Assembly: GCA_947652605.1 (NCBI GenBank)
Contig: OX393579.1
Location: 49,048,970-49,112,969, forward strand
Direction of reading: 5' to 3'
Length of the DNA: 64,000 nucleotides
Origin: Elmis aenea
Taxonomy: Eukaryota; Arthropoda; Insecta; Coleoptera; Elmidae
Positions 24,855 to 36,674 of the stretch are shown here, in pieces (position 1 is the first letter of the stretch; each line of letters opens with the position of its first letter). Below the pieces are notes generated by a model. The model saw only the letters and a program-made list of their open reading frames with translations, was not told where the DNA came from and made no database searches. Position numbers and translations under genes: made by a program.

Positions 24855-24862
24855 CATTAGAC

Positions 24863-26847
24863 AATGTAAATTGTGATTATAATTTTATTTTCGTATAACT
24901 AAATAAACGTAATAAGTTAGGTCGTAATTAAATAAAATTATTTATTAATTTCAATTACATTCAAGGTGTTTACAAGTGTTGACCAAAACTATACTTATTG
25001 AAATAATAAACACTGTCTATAAAAACGGTTAAATGCTTGTTTATCGAAAGGAGCAATAAATTAAACGAAATTACCTACATTATTACAAACCGTCTGTGCA
25101 TATTTTGGTAATAATTATTAAGTAAAACTATATTAAGTACTATGTTTTATTATCGCTATTAAAATTTATAATCTAACAGCATTTCTATTAAATGTCTACA
25201 GTGTTATAAGACATGAAATTTAATATTTTTACAGGATGTTATTTATTAAGTCCAGTTCCGTTACAAAACTAATTACAAAAAATCCCATGACTGCGACAAA
25301 AAAAATTAATGTTAAGAGTACTTAACATCTTTTAAGAAAGTTAAGTAATATTTCTGTATATGTGCATTAACTTAAAGTAAACAGTTTGTAAAATTTAAAG
25401 CAAAGATTACTTCTCTCTTATCTAATACTTAAATTGATCATTTAAAATATTCAAAAATGTAGTCCAGTAACAGGTAGGTGCTGAATTTACTAAGGCGTCT
25501 TAAAAATGCTGCACTACATTCTACACAAAAATTGCAATAAGTGGAAGGAATTAATCAAGTCGGAAAAAGGTACCGCTAAAATATTGCACCAAGATCACTT
25601 ATTTTTACTGTTAAATAAATAAACTTTAGGTCGATTTACAGAACAGAATAACTTCCCAAAAAATGTGAAAGTATTTTATGATTGATGCAATACAAAGAAG
25701 ATTTATTCTGGTATTATCTACAGAAAAAATGTGAAAGGTCACAAAAAGAGGATAAGATGTCTGATACACTGAATACTACAGAAGTTGGTTGTAAACTATA
25801 ATAAAACGACCAAGATTAATAGGTCAAATGTGCTATAAAACTAATTAGTAAACGCAAAACTGAACCAAGAAATTTAGAAGTTTAATTTTTATGTGATCGT
25901 GTGCATAAGCAAACGGTTTTTATTTATTGATTCTTGTGCTGTCGTTAATAAATTAACTGATGATCAAATGCTGTTATCAATGTTATACATCTTGGTTATG
26001 ACCAAAATCCGGAGACGTTAAAGCGCTATAAAAGTTATAAATTTTTTTATCTATCTCTTAAAATTTAGAACTCCGCACACAATGTTAGCTAAAATGTTTT
26101 AAAAATTGATAAGATTTGTGTTGTAATTATTCGTGAAATAGCGTATTAATGCAAATACAGAAACTAAAAGACGTGAAATAGATAAAACCGAGTTTATTTA
26201 CAAAAATCTTTTATACAGGAATTAATTATCTGCTGCGTTACGTGGTCAACCTAGGTATTATAGTGTTGGGCCCGGTTGCACAAAGCTACAGCTAGTGTTA
26301 AAGTGCATGTTAAATCTTAAACTATGCAAAAACTCAGTACTGGCGCCGATATTGCCTAATTTTAGGAACTAATAAGTTGTGCTTTGGGCAGTCGGGCCTT
26401 ATAATTTTTAATTTAAATTAACAAGATGGGCAGAAGTACATAGGAAATTAAATAGTGAATAAATACCTTACCAATGTGGTCAACCTTTTAAAAAAACTGC
26501 GAAAAACAGAAAAATGACAACATTTTTAAACACCAATATCTTTTTAACTATGGAAAATAGAAGGAAATTCTAAAAAGGTAATTATTAGATAAATTTACGT
26601 AGACTGTGATTAAGATACCACCAATTTTTTGAGTTAAGTAAGTAAGACCAAACTTACACTTTTTTAAATGGCAACCACAGTTGACTATAGATATTCTTAT
26701 TAAAAAATGTATGATGAATTAATTCTTGTTTTAAAGCGTTTTAATATCAGAAAATATGACAACTTCATACTTTTCTTTACGATGAACGTTGCATTCAATA
26801 TTCGCTCATTTTAATTTTTATTGATACATAAACAATATTTTACCTAT
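24863..26847. other. Interval without recognised feature
   Basis: AT-rich; I found no paired repeat or coding motif. Confidence 0.35.
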
Positions 26848-26855
26848 TTTGTGGA

Positions 26856-27615
26856 CAGGACCGGCCCAAGGGCTGTGCGAAAAGCAGAAAAATGCAAATT
26901 GCAGAGTAAATGCTCATTAATCGTTGATTTAGCGGAACTTCTTCCCTCATTATTAGCATGTTCTGTTATTAAAAACTGCAAAAGTCAGTAATTACTTCTT
27001 TATTTCGAATATTGGCGAAATTTTTAGATCAATCTTATGAACAAATACATTAAATTTCGCGCCAAACGGTGGTAGATACGAGGAAAAGTCAAGAGACACT
27101 TTTTGTTAAGAATAAAATGCTCTACCCAAAATCAAGTTCGAGTTTGATTTTGAACAGGGCCGTACTACTTTTTTATAAAATTTATTGAAACTGAAACCCC
27201 ACAACTCCGCCGCTGGTTGCTTGAGGGGCTTGCCATTCTCACCGAATGTGTTTACCTGTAAGGTGGTGCTGTATACCAAATTTGGTTTCAATATATTTAC
27301 TGGTTCAGAAACAGTTAAAAATTATCGATATTTTTTCAAAAATTTCTACACCCTGTATCTTTAAAATCAAGCGTTTATGGACCCATGTTGATATGGAATA
27401 TTCACTTTAAAATGAGTTTTTCTATCGACTGTTAAAAGTCCTGCTACAAAAAAAAAGTGGACCACCCTGTAGATTTGCGTATTCGTTTTTTTTTGTGAAA
27501 AACTTTAGATATTATGTAACGCATTTTTTAAATTTTTTTAAATACATTTTTCCTCGCCGGTGGGCTCCGCATGGGCTTTTTGCAACAGGCCCCGCTTATT
27601 ATTGTGCCGGCCCTG
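26856..27615. mobile_element. hAT-like element with perfect 8-bp duplication
   Basis: CAGGACCGGCCCAAGG at the left and the complement of GTGCCGGCCCTG at the right are hAT-type CAGGGCCGG termini. The octamer TTTGTGGA occurs exactly at 26848-26855 and 27616-27623. A copy of family E is nested within (27045-27471), leaving only about 330 bp of the host element. No transposase. Confidence 0.85.
27045..27471. repeat. Repeat family E, copy 2 (nested, inverted)
   Basis: Ends AAAGTGGACCACCCTGTA. It carries the inverted counterparts of copy 1 blocks, including CCCACAACTCCGCCGCTGG, CTTGCCATTCTCACCGAA and GGACCCATGTTGATATGGAA. Its position inside a hAT with intact duplications shows that it inserted independently of copy 1. 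Confidence 0.75.
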
Positions 27616-27623
27616 TTTGTGGA

Positions 27624-28984
27624 AGATCTTTAAAAAATGTATAAAATAAGTTTTGTTAAAGGTTTTTTTTTTCTAAAAACATACAATATAATCAAAATTA
27701 AAATAATGTTTGGGACGCCCTGTATATTTCGATATAATACTACGGTATTCTCCGGAAATCCGCGCTATTGTCAGAGATTTATCAAGACGCGTAATTTTAA
27801 AAGTGCGTAGGCCACTTGATTCCACTAATTAAGCAGATGTATTTAATTGATCCATTTTTATTTTCGCTTTAACTTTCCTTTGGCCATTCCAGTATAATGA
27901 AATTCAGTAAAGCCATAATATTCTTATTAATCACCAAGCATACTCAGCTAAATAATATGTAGAAAAGTTACATAAAAAAACTATGCGCGTTACCTGCGAA
28001 TACATATAAATTTCTTTCCACAGTGATATAAACGTAGCGACAACTTGGCCTAGCCGAGTGTGCAGGGGAGTGGCAGTAACAAGCTAAAAGCGGAATACAA
28101 ATGTACAATTTGCAATTTCAATGACAAACAACAATTCGAAATTTTTGCTTGCGAAACGTGGAATTTTTTCCCCGTCGCAATATTGGAACACATCGGTGTG
28201 AAAACCTACTTTATCAAGGCTTTTTCCACCGAATAGTGTGCTAAGGTGATGTTGCAGTTGGCAGGGTTTTCAAAACAATATTCAATATTTCATGGAACGT
28301 TTAACAATGAAGAGAAAATGCGGAAACTAACGAAGGCTATCACTTGATTTAATTCCTCATTGTTATGTTGCAGGAGATTTGACAACACACGCTAAATAAT
28401 AATAAAGTTATTTAGGGTAATAGCTGTCGTTATAACGACCTGTACACGCATTCTATTTTGAAAATATTAACATAATCGTGCATTAATGGCATTTCCCTGG
28501 TTTTCAATAAATTAAACTTAAATAGTTCTTGTACGCCGGTGTTAATGTTTGTTTGTGTCAGTTTTATTAGCTCGTAAATTTGATTAAGAACAGTAACTGT
28601 GTGTGTTGAAAACTGTGTTCCAGAATTCCATGCAATAGTTTGTTATTAATGTGCGAATTGCGTCTTTCAATGACACACATTTTTAGCAAATTGTAGCTGA
28701 AATTAAAAATGTACCAAAAACACTGAAAACTAAACCATATTTAACTGATTTTGGGGTCTGGATATGAAATATTTTGGAAAGCTTAATGGGTATAAAATCT
28801 TTAACGATAATATTATAACCAAAAGTGCACAAATTGTAAGCAAAAGTTAGTTTTGATCAATGTGCAAAGGGTGGCCTAAAACTAATATAAAAATTGACTG
28901 ATTTGACTGGTGATTACTGTGGGACACTAGGTAAAAGTTTGAAGACTACATAGCTAAAAATCGACCGCAGAATTAATCAACTTG
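27624..28984. other. Interval without gene; possible regulatory DNA
   Basis: At 27712-27727 a solitary TGGGACGCCCTGTATA end of another TACAG-type element is visible. From about 27740 to 28650 no repeat termini are seen, and the composition is mixed, with homeodomain-like CACTAATTAAGC at about 27820. It may be host non-coding DNA; no coding signal. Confidence 0.3.
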
Positions 28985-29948
28985 CTGTAGGTACTTGTCC
29001 CACTACTTTTTAATATAGAACTAGACGATGCAATTAAAAATACAATAGGCCAAGTGAAACAATACAAAGTGGGAGGGACACTGGAAAATAGAAGATATAA
29101 ATTTTTTGTATAAATTATACGCCGATAATATAGCTTTAATAGCAAAAGATGAAAAGACATTGATCAAAAATCTAGAAATATTAAATAATAGTTTGAAGTC
29201 AATAAACATGAAGATAAACAAACATAACGCGAAGACGATGATAATAAGCCGGAACGAGAAGAGACACAGATAAAACTTGAAGAAGAAGAGTTGGAGCAGG
29301 TTAGGAGTTTCAAATATCTAGGTACGACAATATTGCTGGATGGAAATTAGACGAGGAGACTAACGAAAGGACAGGCGCCGCAGGAAGATTATTTAACGCA
29401 ATAACAAATCAATTTCTGGCAATAAAGTAAATACTCAAAGAGATAAAAACGGAAATATTCAAGAAGGTAGCCATCTCTATATTATCATATGGTGCAGAAA
29501 CGTGGCAATTATCGAACAAACAAAAAAGCAAAATACAAAGCACTAAAATGAGATTTTTAAGGAAGATTGAGGAAAAAACAAGGAAGGACAAAATAAGGAA
29601 TAAGGTCTTCAGAGAGAACCTGAACTTGGGAGTTGTGCAGCACAGACTCCAAGGACAGCTAAGACGGTATGGGCACATAATGAGGATGAAAGAAGAGAGA
29701 ACGGTATGAAGGATATACGCGGCAAGGGTAGTTAAAAGAAGGAGGGGTAGACCGAGAAGAACCTGGGCGGAAGAGTTAAAAACAGCGGCATATAAACGAG
29801 GAATCAAGTGGCAGAAAATAAAACAAAAAACGCAAGAATGAGGAGAATGGAGACAGATATGGAAAAGAAAACCCACGCAATAACTTAACTCCAACAAGTC
29901 GTACACCAGGAAAGGTAGAACGGCCTTAGGATTAAGTAAGTAAGTAAG
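28985..29948 (+). pseudogene. RTE-like LINE reverse transcriptase relic with TAAG tail
   Basis: Broken frames on the plus strand give LVPLLFNIELDDAIKNTIG, then YADNIALIAKDEKT (catalytic YADD box reading YADN), MKINKHNAKTM, RFLRKIEEKTRKDKIRN, LQGQLRRYGHIMRMKEE and RRRGRPRRTWAEELKTAA, the usual order of a LINE RT palm, thumb and basic C-terminal motif. Several stops and frameshifts interrupt it. The element ends in tandem TAAG units (29934-29948). The 5' half is missing. The catalytic box has D to N, so it is dead by that alone. It belongs to the same general group as the intact LINE at 45462-48583 but looks like a different subfamily. Confidence 0.85.
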
Positions 29949-29983
29949 TTAATTTGACACTTTGTCGCTTGCCACTTGGATAA

Positions 29984-30026
29984 AATTGTGGCATGTTAAT
30001 TTTTAAAAGAATAACACTGAATATAG
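29984..30026. repeat. Repeat T, copy 3 (short)
   Basis: TTGTGGCATGTTAATTTTTA with AAAGAATAACACTGAATATA repeats the hairpin-containing start of the T repeat and then diverges. In this copy CTAG follows the hairpin by about 12 bases. Confidence 0.45.
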
Positions 30027-32328
30027 ACTAGCCAAAATAGGTAAAATGTAGGATTGTTTATGTATCAATAATGAAGGCATAGATTATGTTAACAGCAAAC
30101 TGAAATATCTTATAAAAGTGTGGGCCCAGGTATTTCTTTACAAAGATACGCAACATTTCGTAATTGCTGATTGCATAGCACTTACAACGACACTTTTCGT
30201 TAACTAGACATATTATTAAGCCAAAATATACATGTTTAGATAAAAACCAAGAGTAAGCGTTTAAATGTCAAAAACCAATACTCTAATTGACTTAATTAAA
30301 GCCCACTTAACGAAAAATGTTGTTCTAAATGTAGTGCATTCAGTAATTACAAAATATTTGCTGCTTTGTTAAACTAAGAAGATATATTTAAACGTCTTCT
30401 TTATTTGTTGACATTAGGAAGGGGACTACTAAAAAGGTTGGTGTCAACCACATAGAATTTTAGGCTATATAAGTCCACTCAGAAATACAGCCTTTATTTT
30501 GCCCGGAAGTGGCACAATTTTCCAGAACTATTTAGAACTACGTTAATACAGGATAATCTACGACTGTACAACCATTGGTCGTCATTCCTCAAATATTATT
30601 GTGTTATGTGATATTTTGTGGTGATTTTACAATACATTGTATGTAGGTAAAACTGAGCTACATTTAGATAATGTATTAGTAGGTACCTACTACCTACACT
30701 GTGATATTGGAGTATTTCATTAGAACGTTATTCAGTCTTTGTCATTAAGTTTTATGTCAAAATTTTTCCGCAACGACTGTATAAGCTAAAATTGAAACCA
30801 CAGGACAGGGCGGGGAATTTTCCCTGTCTGCCCTTTGTGTATACCTTCCAAAAAAAAGGATCCACCAAACCTGTAGACCTAATTACCCAAATCGTTCCAT
30901 AATTCCATGGTGTAGTAACAGAGTAGAACCTGATAAAAAAGATTAATGCCTTTATTGTCATGATTATTCTGAAGAAGAATGCATTATAGGATGCCCTTGC
31001 CTAAAATGGGTTCACAAGTCAAAACTCTTTGGCAAGACATGAAAGTGATGAAGACGAAGACTTGAAAGTGATGAAGACGATGCTGTATACATTTGTATTT
31101 ATTGTAAAAAATTATTTTCTAGCAGAGAAAAAGTTACAATTCATATTATCTTGCTAATGAATCACCTAAGAAGCAAAAACAGGCAAATTTAAAAGGTTTT
31201 TTTCCAACTTGTATATTTATGAATTGTCTTAAATTGTTTTCAGTTCTTTATTTGATAATAAAGGAAATTAGTTCACAAAAGCTAAATTATTGATTTATTT
31301 GATATAAAATATAAGCCCTGAAACGTTAAATACCCCATTATTCCCCACGTCCCCCTACTTGTGTGAAAGAACCACATATTACTTTTGTTACAAGCTGATC
31401 CAGTTTAACACATCACGCTCATAACTAATTGTAGAGTACTGACAGCATTTTAAAACTATATTGACTGTAATGGACTTTCTATATCAGAGATTTATTGATA
31501 AATTAAGTGAAAATAATTATTCCACAGCAGTCACGATGATTGGTTTCGATTAATAGATAATACTTCTATTAAAACGAGAACGATATTCGCGTATTTAAAA
31601 AAAAAGATGTTATATTTTTATGTCAAGTCGTGCATCCAGTAAAAACCTTTCCACTTCGAGTCACGTCTATCTTTTACATTATCGGTCAAACGTTTGAAAT
31701 ATTTTTAATGTTCGTGAAGTTATTAATAAACAATTTCTAGAATTCACACAACTGACACATCCCAAGTTTACAACTCGAAGATACGGTTGTCAGTAATAAA
31801 TAAAAAATTCGTTTTTAATTAATTGACGAAAACTTTCTTCTCACATTTTACCCTCGGAGCAATCGCGTGATTTATTTTCATGTAATTGATGTTTTGATTA
31901 ATTACTTTTTGATTACTCTCTTAGTTAGTTGCGGTATGAAGTCAAACAAGAAGTTTTTCACATTAAATAAGTAATTAAACGAAATAGCTTACTTTTTCTG
32001 CAAAATAACTAGACATAAAACGTTATAAAACGATTAAACATTTATATAAATATGTACAAGTGTTAACACTTGTTGGTGGTTTCACTTTTTTAATGAAATT
32101 GTTGTAAAATTTCCAATATTTATTTCATAACTGTTAAATTTATTGACATTTTTCTATAAGTTGATGTAAATACATTATGTTTAATGTACGTTTTTAAATT
32201 TCGACTCACAAACAAGCTATCTAACACATAATGTCACCGTCAGACATTTTAAATAAATACTTTTATTAATTACTTTTTTAGCTTTCTCAATAACTAATAC
32301 AGTAAATAATTTTTTTACAAAATACACG
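30027..32328. other. Interval with few features
   Basis: Apart from the zinc-finger-like relic at 30925-31110, I see no gene. TATATAAG at 30466-30473 is TATA-like but has no supporting gene. The region 31450-32320 shows no repeat termini. Confidence 0.35.
30925..31110 (+). pseudogene. Zinc-finger/PHD-like fragment, probably transposon-derived
   Basis: In one frame the plus strand reads CLYCHDYSEEECIIGCPC, then LKWVH, an 18-bp direct repeat (TGAAAGTGATGAAGACGA), and ESDEDDAVYICIYCKK. The pattern C-x2-C ... C-x3-C-x-C ... W-x-H ... C-x2-C resembles the PHD-like finger at the C-terminus of pogo/Tigger-type transposases in insects (inference from the pattern). A stop precedes the first cysteine pair and the repeat shifts the frame, so it is a relic. 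A host zinc-finger remnant is possible. Confidence 0.4.
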
Positions 32329-33655
32329 TAGGGGAGACCGGGGATAAAAGTAACATTTTTTTGTTTTTATTTAATTTCTCATAGATTATTACAAATTTTT
32401 TACATCCAAATTGGTTTAATGATAGATTGGACATTTGTCTTGCTTCCAAGATATTTATTTCGTGTGTTTCGTAAAGCAACTGTTAGAAAAAAAAAATGTT
32501 TCTTTAGTAAGACAGCTGTTACTTTCAACCTCAACGTTGGGGCTAAAAGTAACAATGATTGGGGTAAGTTGTAACGGCAAAATAATTTACACAGCTCATA
32601 AGTAGTGGGTAAATATATTAGTATTCATCAACAAAATTAATATTTTATTCAAAAATACACATTAGCAAAATGAAAATTTAAAAAAAAATATCTTTGGTAC
32701 AATACAAAATTATAAGTGAACAGTATCGCATACCAGGTAAGGGCGGTCCCAAATTATTAAATTTATACTGGATCATAATAACTGTTTGTTTTATTTTTTT
32801 TTAAATCTAACCGCTCTTTAAACTGACCGTCATTCATTAAATCAGTAAAAGAGGGTCAGGTTAAGTTGCGTTGGTTAAAGCTTTGTTTATATTAAGTTAT
32901 AAATATTAAGGTAATAGAATAAAAACAATGGCGGCTGGTAGGAAAACCAAAAGTACCAGATCTTACCAATTTACATGGGTTTTATAATTTAAAATGCTTT
33001 TTAAGAAATGATTTAGCTCTACATACATTTCCATCATTAAACCGATATTATATACTGAGTTTTATAATTTAATAATTTGGGACTGCAGTTACCAGGTTTG
33101 CCAAGATTATAAGTACCTACATATTTAAAAATGTGAATCAAAAAGATACAACAAACTGGAAAATTATTCCGACAACTCTTGTATATTCTCATCTACGAAG
33201 AAAGCCACCAATTATGTGCTAAGAGTGAACATTTGCAAGTGAAAACATTGATTGGGGTTGGTTGTAACACTTTGTTAATTTTGACCCCAAGTGTATACAA
33301 CAAAAAATTCAGGAAATCCACAATTAACCACGATTCTAACGTCAAATTGTATTGCATCCACCAATAACCAACTAAATTTAGAACAAAATAATATAGGTAC
33401 TTTTTTGTTCCTATTTTAGAGATCGCCTAAAAGTTACTCGACGGATGAGATAACGCAGTAACTTTTAGGCGGAAAATAGTGACTCTGGCTGGCAAAAAGT
33501 TAACCTCTATGACAGATGAAAACTAGCAATGTAGGTAGGGAGCTGGATGTAAATGAACATTGTAAAAGCGTTTAGGGCGATATAAAATAAAAATTAAAGA
33601 AACTATAGGCACTGTTACAACCTACCCGTGTTACTTTTATCCCCGGTCTCCCCTA
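32329..33655. mobile_element. Element J with GGGGAGACCGGGG termini
   Basis: TAGGGGAGACCGGGGATAAA at the left is mirrored by the complement at the right (TTTATCCCCGGTCTCCCCTA), giving a TIR of about 27 bp. Both ends finish with TA, which could be a TA duplication. Inside, a 15-bp motif of the type GGGG-TAA-GTTGTAAC recurs at 32539, 32561 and 33254 in direct orientation, and GTTACAAC / GTTACTTTTATCCCC occur inverted at 33614-33644. No transposase was recognised; the 62-codon ORF at 33179 is unfamiliar. Foldback L is nested in it. Confidence 0.75.
32733..33096. repeat. Foldback MITE L (nested in J)
   Basis: CCAGGTAAGGGCGGTCCCAA is mirrored by TTGGGACTGCAGTTACCAGG, and AAATTATTAAATT stretches continue on both sides. 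The palindromic core at 32799-32881 (TCTAACCGCTCTTTAAACTG / GGTCAGGTTAAGTTGCGTTG) resembles M1. No coding sequence. Confidence 0.65.
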
Positions 33656-35439
33656 GTATGAGAACTAATATTCCTATCAGAAATAAAAATACTCAAAAAT
33701 ATTTGACATTGCGTTAAACAATTTTTTTAAATGTTTAAAAGAAAGATTAATTAAAGAAAAATCAATCTAGTTAAAAGTAATTTTTGTTTTATAATATTTT
33801 TTAAACATATAACTTGCTTTCTGTGAAACATTCTGTATGTAAAGTAGTATATTTTTATTATTTTAGTAAGTAATTAGATTATTTTAAACTTCAAAACATA
33901 TAAAAAGCAAGTAAATAAAATCGAATTAATGGCAAAATGTAGCAAAACACAAAGTTTGTTAAATTTGTTTTTGCTATTTGTGAAAGTTTTGTAGATTTTT
34001 TAAAAATAATCTAAATAGACGATCCAAATTTATTATATTTAAGAAAATTCCAAATAAATTCGCATTTTGCGGTACTTTCTCAAAGGAAATGAATCATTTT
34101 AATACGTCCAGGCATAAGATTTATAATTTTTACAGAAAGCACGTTAAAAAAAGTAATGTGTACGGTAAAATAAAAATTCTTTATAGATTTATAGCTTGAA
34201 TCGTCAAATAATTTAAACAGATTTAGGAAATTAAGATGCTTCCGTGCTACTGCGAATTTAGTATTGAATGTTTGCGCATCCTCATAGTGAAATCTGAGCA
34301 TCTTAAACTAAAATAAATTATAAAGAACATATTGGATTTCGTAAAAAACATGTATTTACTGTTAAAAGATATTAACAGCAAAATTTAAAAACATCCTCGA
34401 TTTTTTAAAATTAACTGTTACATTATGTATTCTTGTTAACCTTAAAATTAAAACAATTCGTTGTCAGTGTGAAGGAAAAATAATGACCATGTCCTTGGTC
34501 CAGGCCGTAGTCAAAATTTAAATTTCAAAATATTTTCTCACTGATTTAAAAATGTAGAGTTAAAAACTGCTGAATATTTTGCATACCGATATCAATATTA
34601 ACTAAAAAAGTTTGGACCATATATTCTTTTCATTTAAAAATATTGTTAAACTCTGACAGTAAAGAGTAAATTTTAAAAATAAAACATTTGATGGACGTCA
34701 CTTTACAATTCAATACTACAATGATTAACACTTAAATATAGGCAATAATTTCTATGATTTTATCTGATACATTTATTGTCGAGTTTGTAAGATTTTTGAT
34801 TTTCAATTACCTAACAAATGTGTTTCCTTTCAAAATCAATTAAAAATATCTCATTTCTGCATGAAATAAGAAGATAATATTTTCCATTTACCTAAATATC
34901 GTATTTCAATGTGTAGCTTCTTTCTAAATTGATCTCGGCCACTTTAAATAAAGTGCCAATATCGCTATCTGATGACTGAACATATCATAAATACTTACCA
35001 ACACCCATATTTTCACTACTTAATTTCAGTTTAAAATACCGAGCGTTTTAGAAATTATTGCGAACACTTTTATCATGTTTAATATTAATACCAGCAAACT
35101 TTTTTTATTAGATAAATAAGGAGAATAACACTAGTACATATGTTTTTGTCAAAATTAGGAATGAGATTCCAGTCATGTAAAAATGTTTTGTTTAAATCCT
35201 AGGATTGTCGTTACACGGACAATTATTGGTAATCAAAAGTGACTAGGTCAGGCGAATAAGGAGTGGGCACATTTTGTTTCGTCTAAACATTCTGATTTTT
35301 TAATAATAAGGCCTTGCATTATCATGGTATTACCGGCACCGCTTTTATTACAAAAAGTTCATATCAATACCAATTTTAGTATTCCCTGTTATTGACAGTT
35401 TACTTCAGATTTATTGATTGTTTCTACAAAAATTAAGTT
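33656..35439. other. Interval without recognised feature
   Basis: Very AT-rich. The ORFs are short and unfamiliar, with no paired repeat. Confidence 0.35.
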
Positions 35440-35786
35440 TCTCCTAAATTTCGCCACTCGCAAAAAAATATGCTTACCTAGATACAAACCACTTCATACT
35501 TCAGTTAATGGTGCACTGCCTTATCTATCCACTAGCTTCTGCACCTGTTATCTTTGTAAACCATCAACTTTTCAACTCCAGTCACGATCCTTTCCAAGAA
35601 TGTCAGATTGTCTTGTTGATTGGTTTGCAAGGAACGCGTGCTGACCCGTTGTATGCAGTTTTGCAGAGACAGTTCATACAGAAGCCAGCGATTTTGTTGT
35701 TGCACCTTCTCAGACGCGACCAGAATACGAAAATTTAATATGTTGGCTATTAAGTCTCTTGAAAAATCAAGAATTATCTTAAGCAA
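35440..35786 (-). pseudogene. mariner (Mos1-type) transposase fragment
   Basis: The minus strand reads RWLLYELSLQNCIQRVS and then FLERIVTGVEKLMVYKDN. This corresponds to the WVPHEL ... FLKRIVTGDEKWILYDN region of mariner transposases (established family pattern), where the D of TGDEKW is the first catalytic aspartate. Here it is V, and the W is L. Further on, GSAPLTEV and SGLYLGK in a neighbouring frame resemble the region after RSW. Only the central third of the transposase remains and no termini were found, so this is an old relic of a lineage different from the DUF4817-type elements. Confidence 0.7.
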
Positions 35787-35921
35787 GTTTTAAAACTTTA
35801 TTAGTTTGCACTCTAGGCGTTTCAAAACATTTTTCATTAAAAAAATTCAAGCCCTGCACAAAATTTTAAAATTCTTTTGGTAAAACTTTTTACTGAAGCA
35901 GTTTTTTTTTAATCTTTGATC

Positions 35922-36212
35922 TACAGGGCGTTTCTTATCAAAAATTAAGGGGGGTCTTTTATATAAAAAAATTTCCTTGGACGTCTCCTTTTGGAGTTAC
36001 ACCCCCCTAAAGGGGAGCGGTAAAATTCGATTTTTATTTTATTTCTCAAATTTGGATAAATGTAAAAGAATGATATTTGGTAGATGTATTTGGTAGATAC
36101 TTATTAAAAGGTTTCCCATAGTAATATTTTTAATCGTCTCCCACCTTCACAGGGGGCTGAAAAGTACGATCCCTGTTGGATTTTTTTGCATTATTTAAGA
36201 AACACCCTGTAT
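35922..36212. repeat. Foldback family A, copy 4 (internally deleted)
   Basis: Starts TACAGGGCGTTTCTTATCAA, has the CCTTTTGGAGTTACACCCC and CTCCCACCTTCACAGGGGG blocks, and ends AAGAAACACCCTGTATA. Most of the right arm is gone: the sequence jumps from the arm's GTTGGATTTTTTTGCA to the terminal part. 291 bp. Confidence 0.8.
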
Positions 36213-36674
36213 ATGTCTTCATTTGATTGTTTTTAACACAGTCGTAAAAATTTGTTAAAAACCATTTGGTAGAGACATTTTTATATGAAAGTGGAAACCC
36301 GTTCTTTAACAATTTTTACTTCCAAATATAAAATATATTCAAATTTTAATTAATTTGTTTAGTCCTGAGTTAGGTGCAGTAAGATGTAATTAATATCTGC
36401 AGTTTTTTAACTAATTACACACATCTTGTTTTTCATTTATTGGTAACTTAATCAGCTTCCTTTATTTATCTCACAAAAAGTCTGCAACTTGTTGGTTTCT
36501 TAAGCAATCGGTAAATGTCAATTGATATTCTTGTCTAGTATATAAATAGACATAATGGTAAGCCATGCATAACTTGCAAAACAACTAAAAAAGCACACCT
36601 AATCAAGCAATACAATAGCAATATGAGTCTTGGATACAAATAACAAATTAAACTTGAATCTTGCATATCTTACA
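36213..36674. other. Short AT-rich interval
   Basis: No feature recognised between the A and B copies. Confidence 0.35.

Noticed and set aside
22378..27471. A single 5-kb element bounded by inverted E copies
   Set aside because: The right E copy sits inside a hAT that has its own perfect duplications, so the two E copies inserted independently.
29409..29906. 165-codon minus-strand ORF
   Set aside because: Shadow of the plus-strand LINE relic that carries recognisable RT motifs.
30466..30473. TATATAAG as a core promoter
   Set aside because: No initiator at the right distance and no gene downstream except a broken zinc-finger relic.
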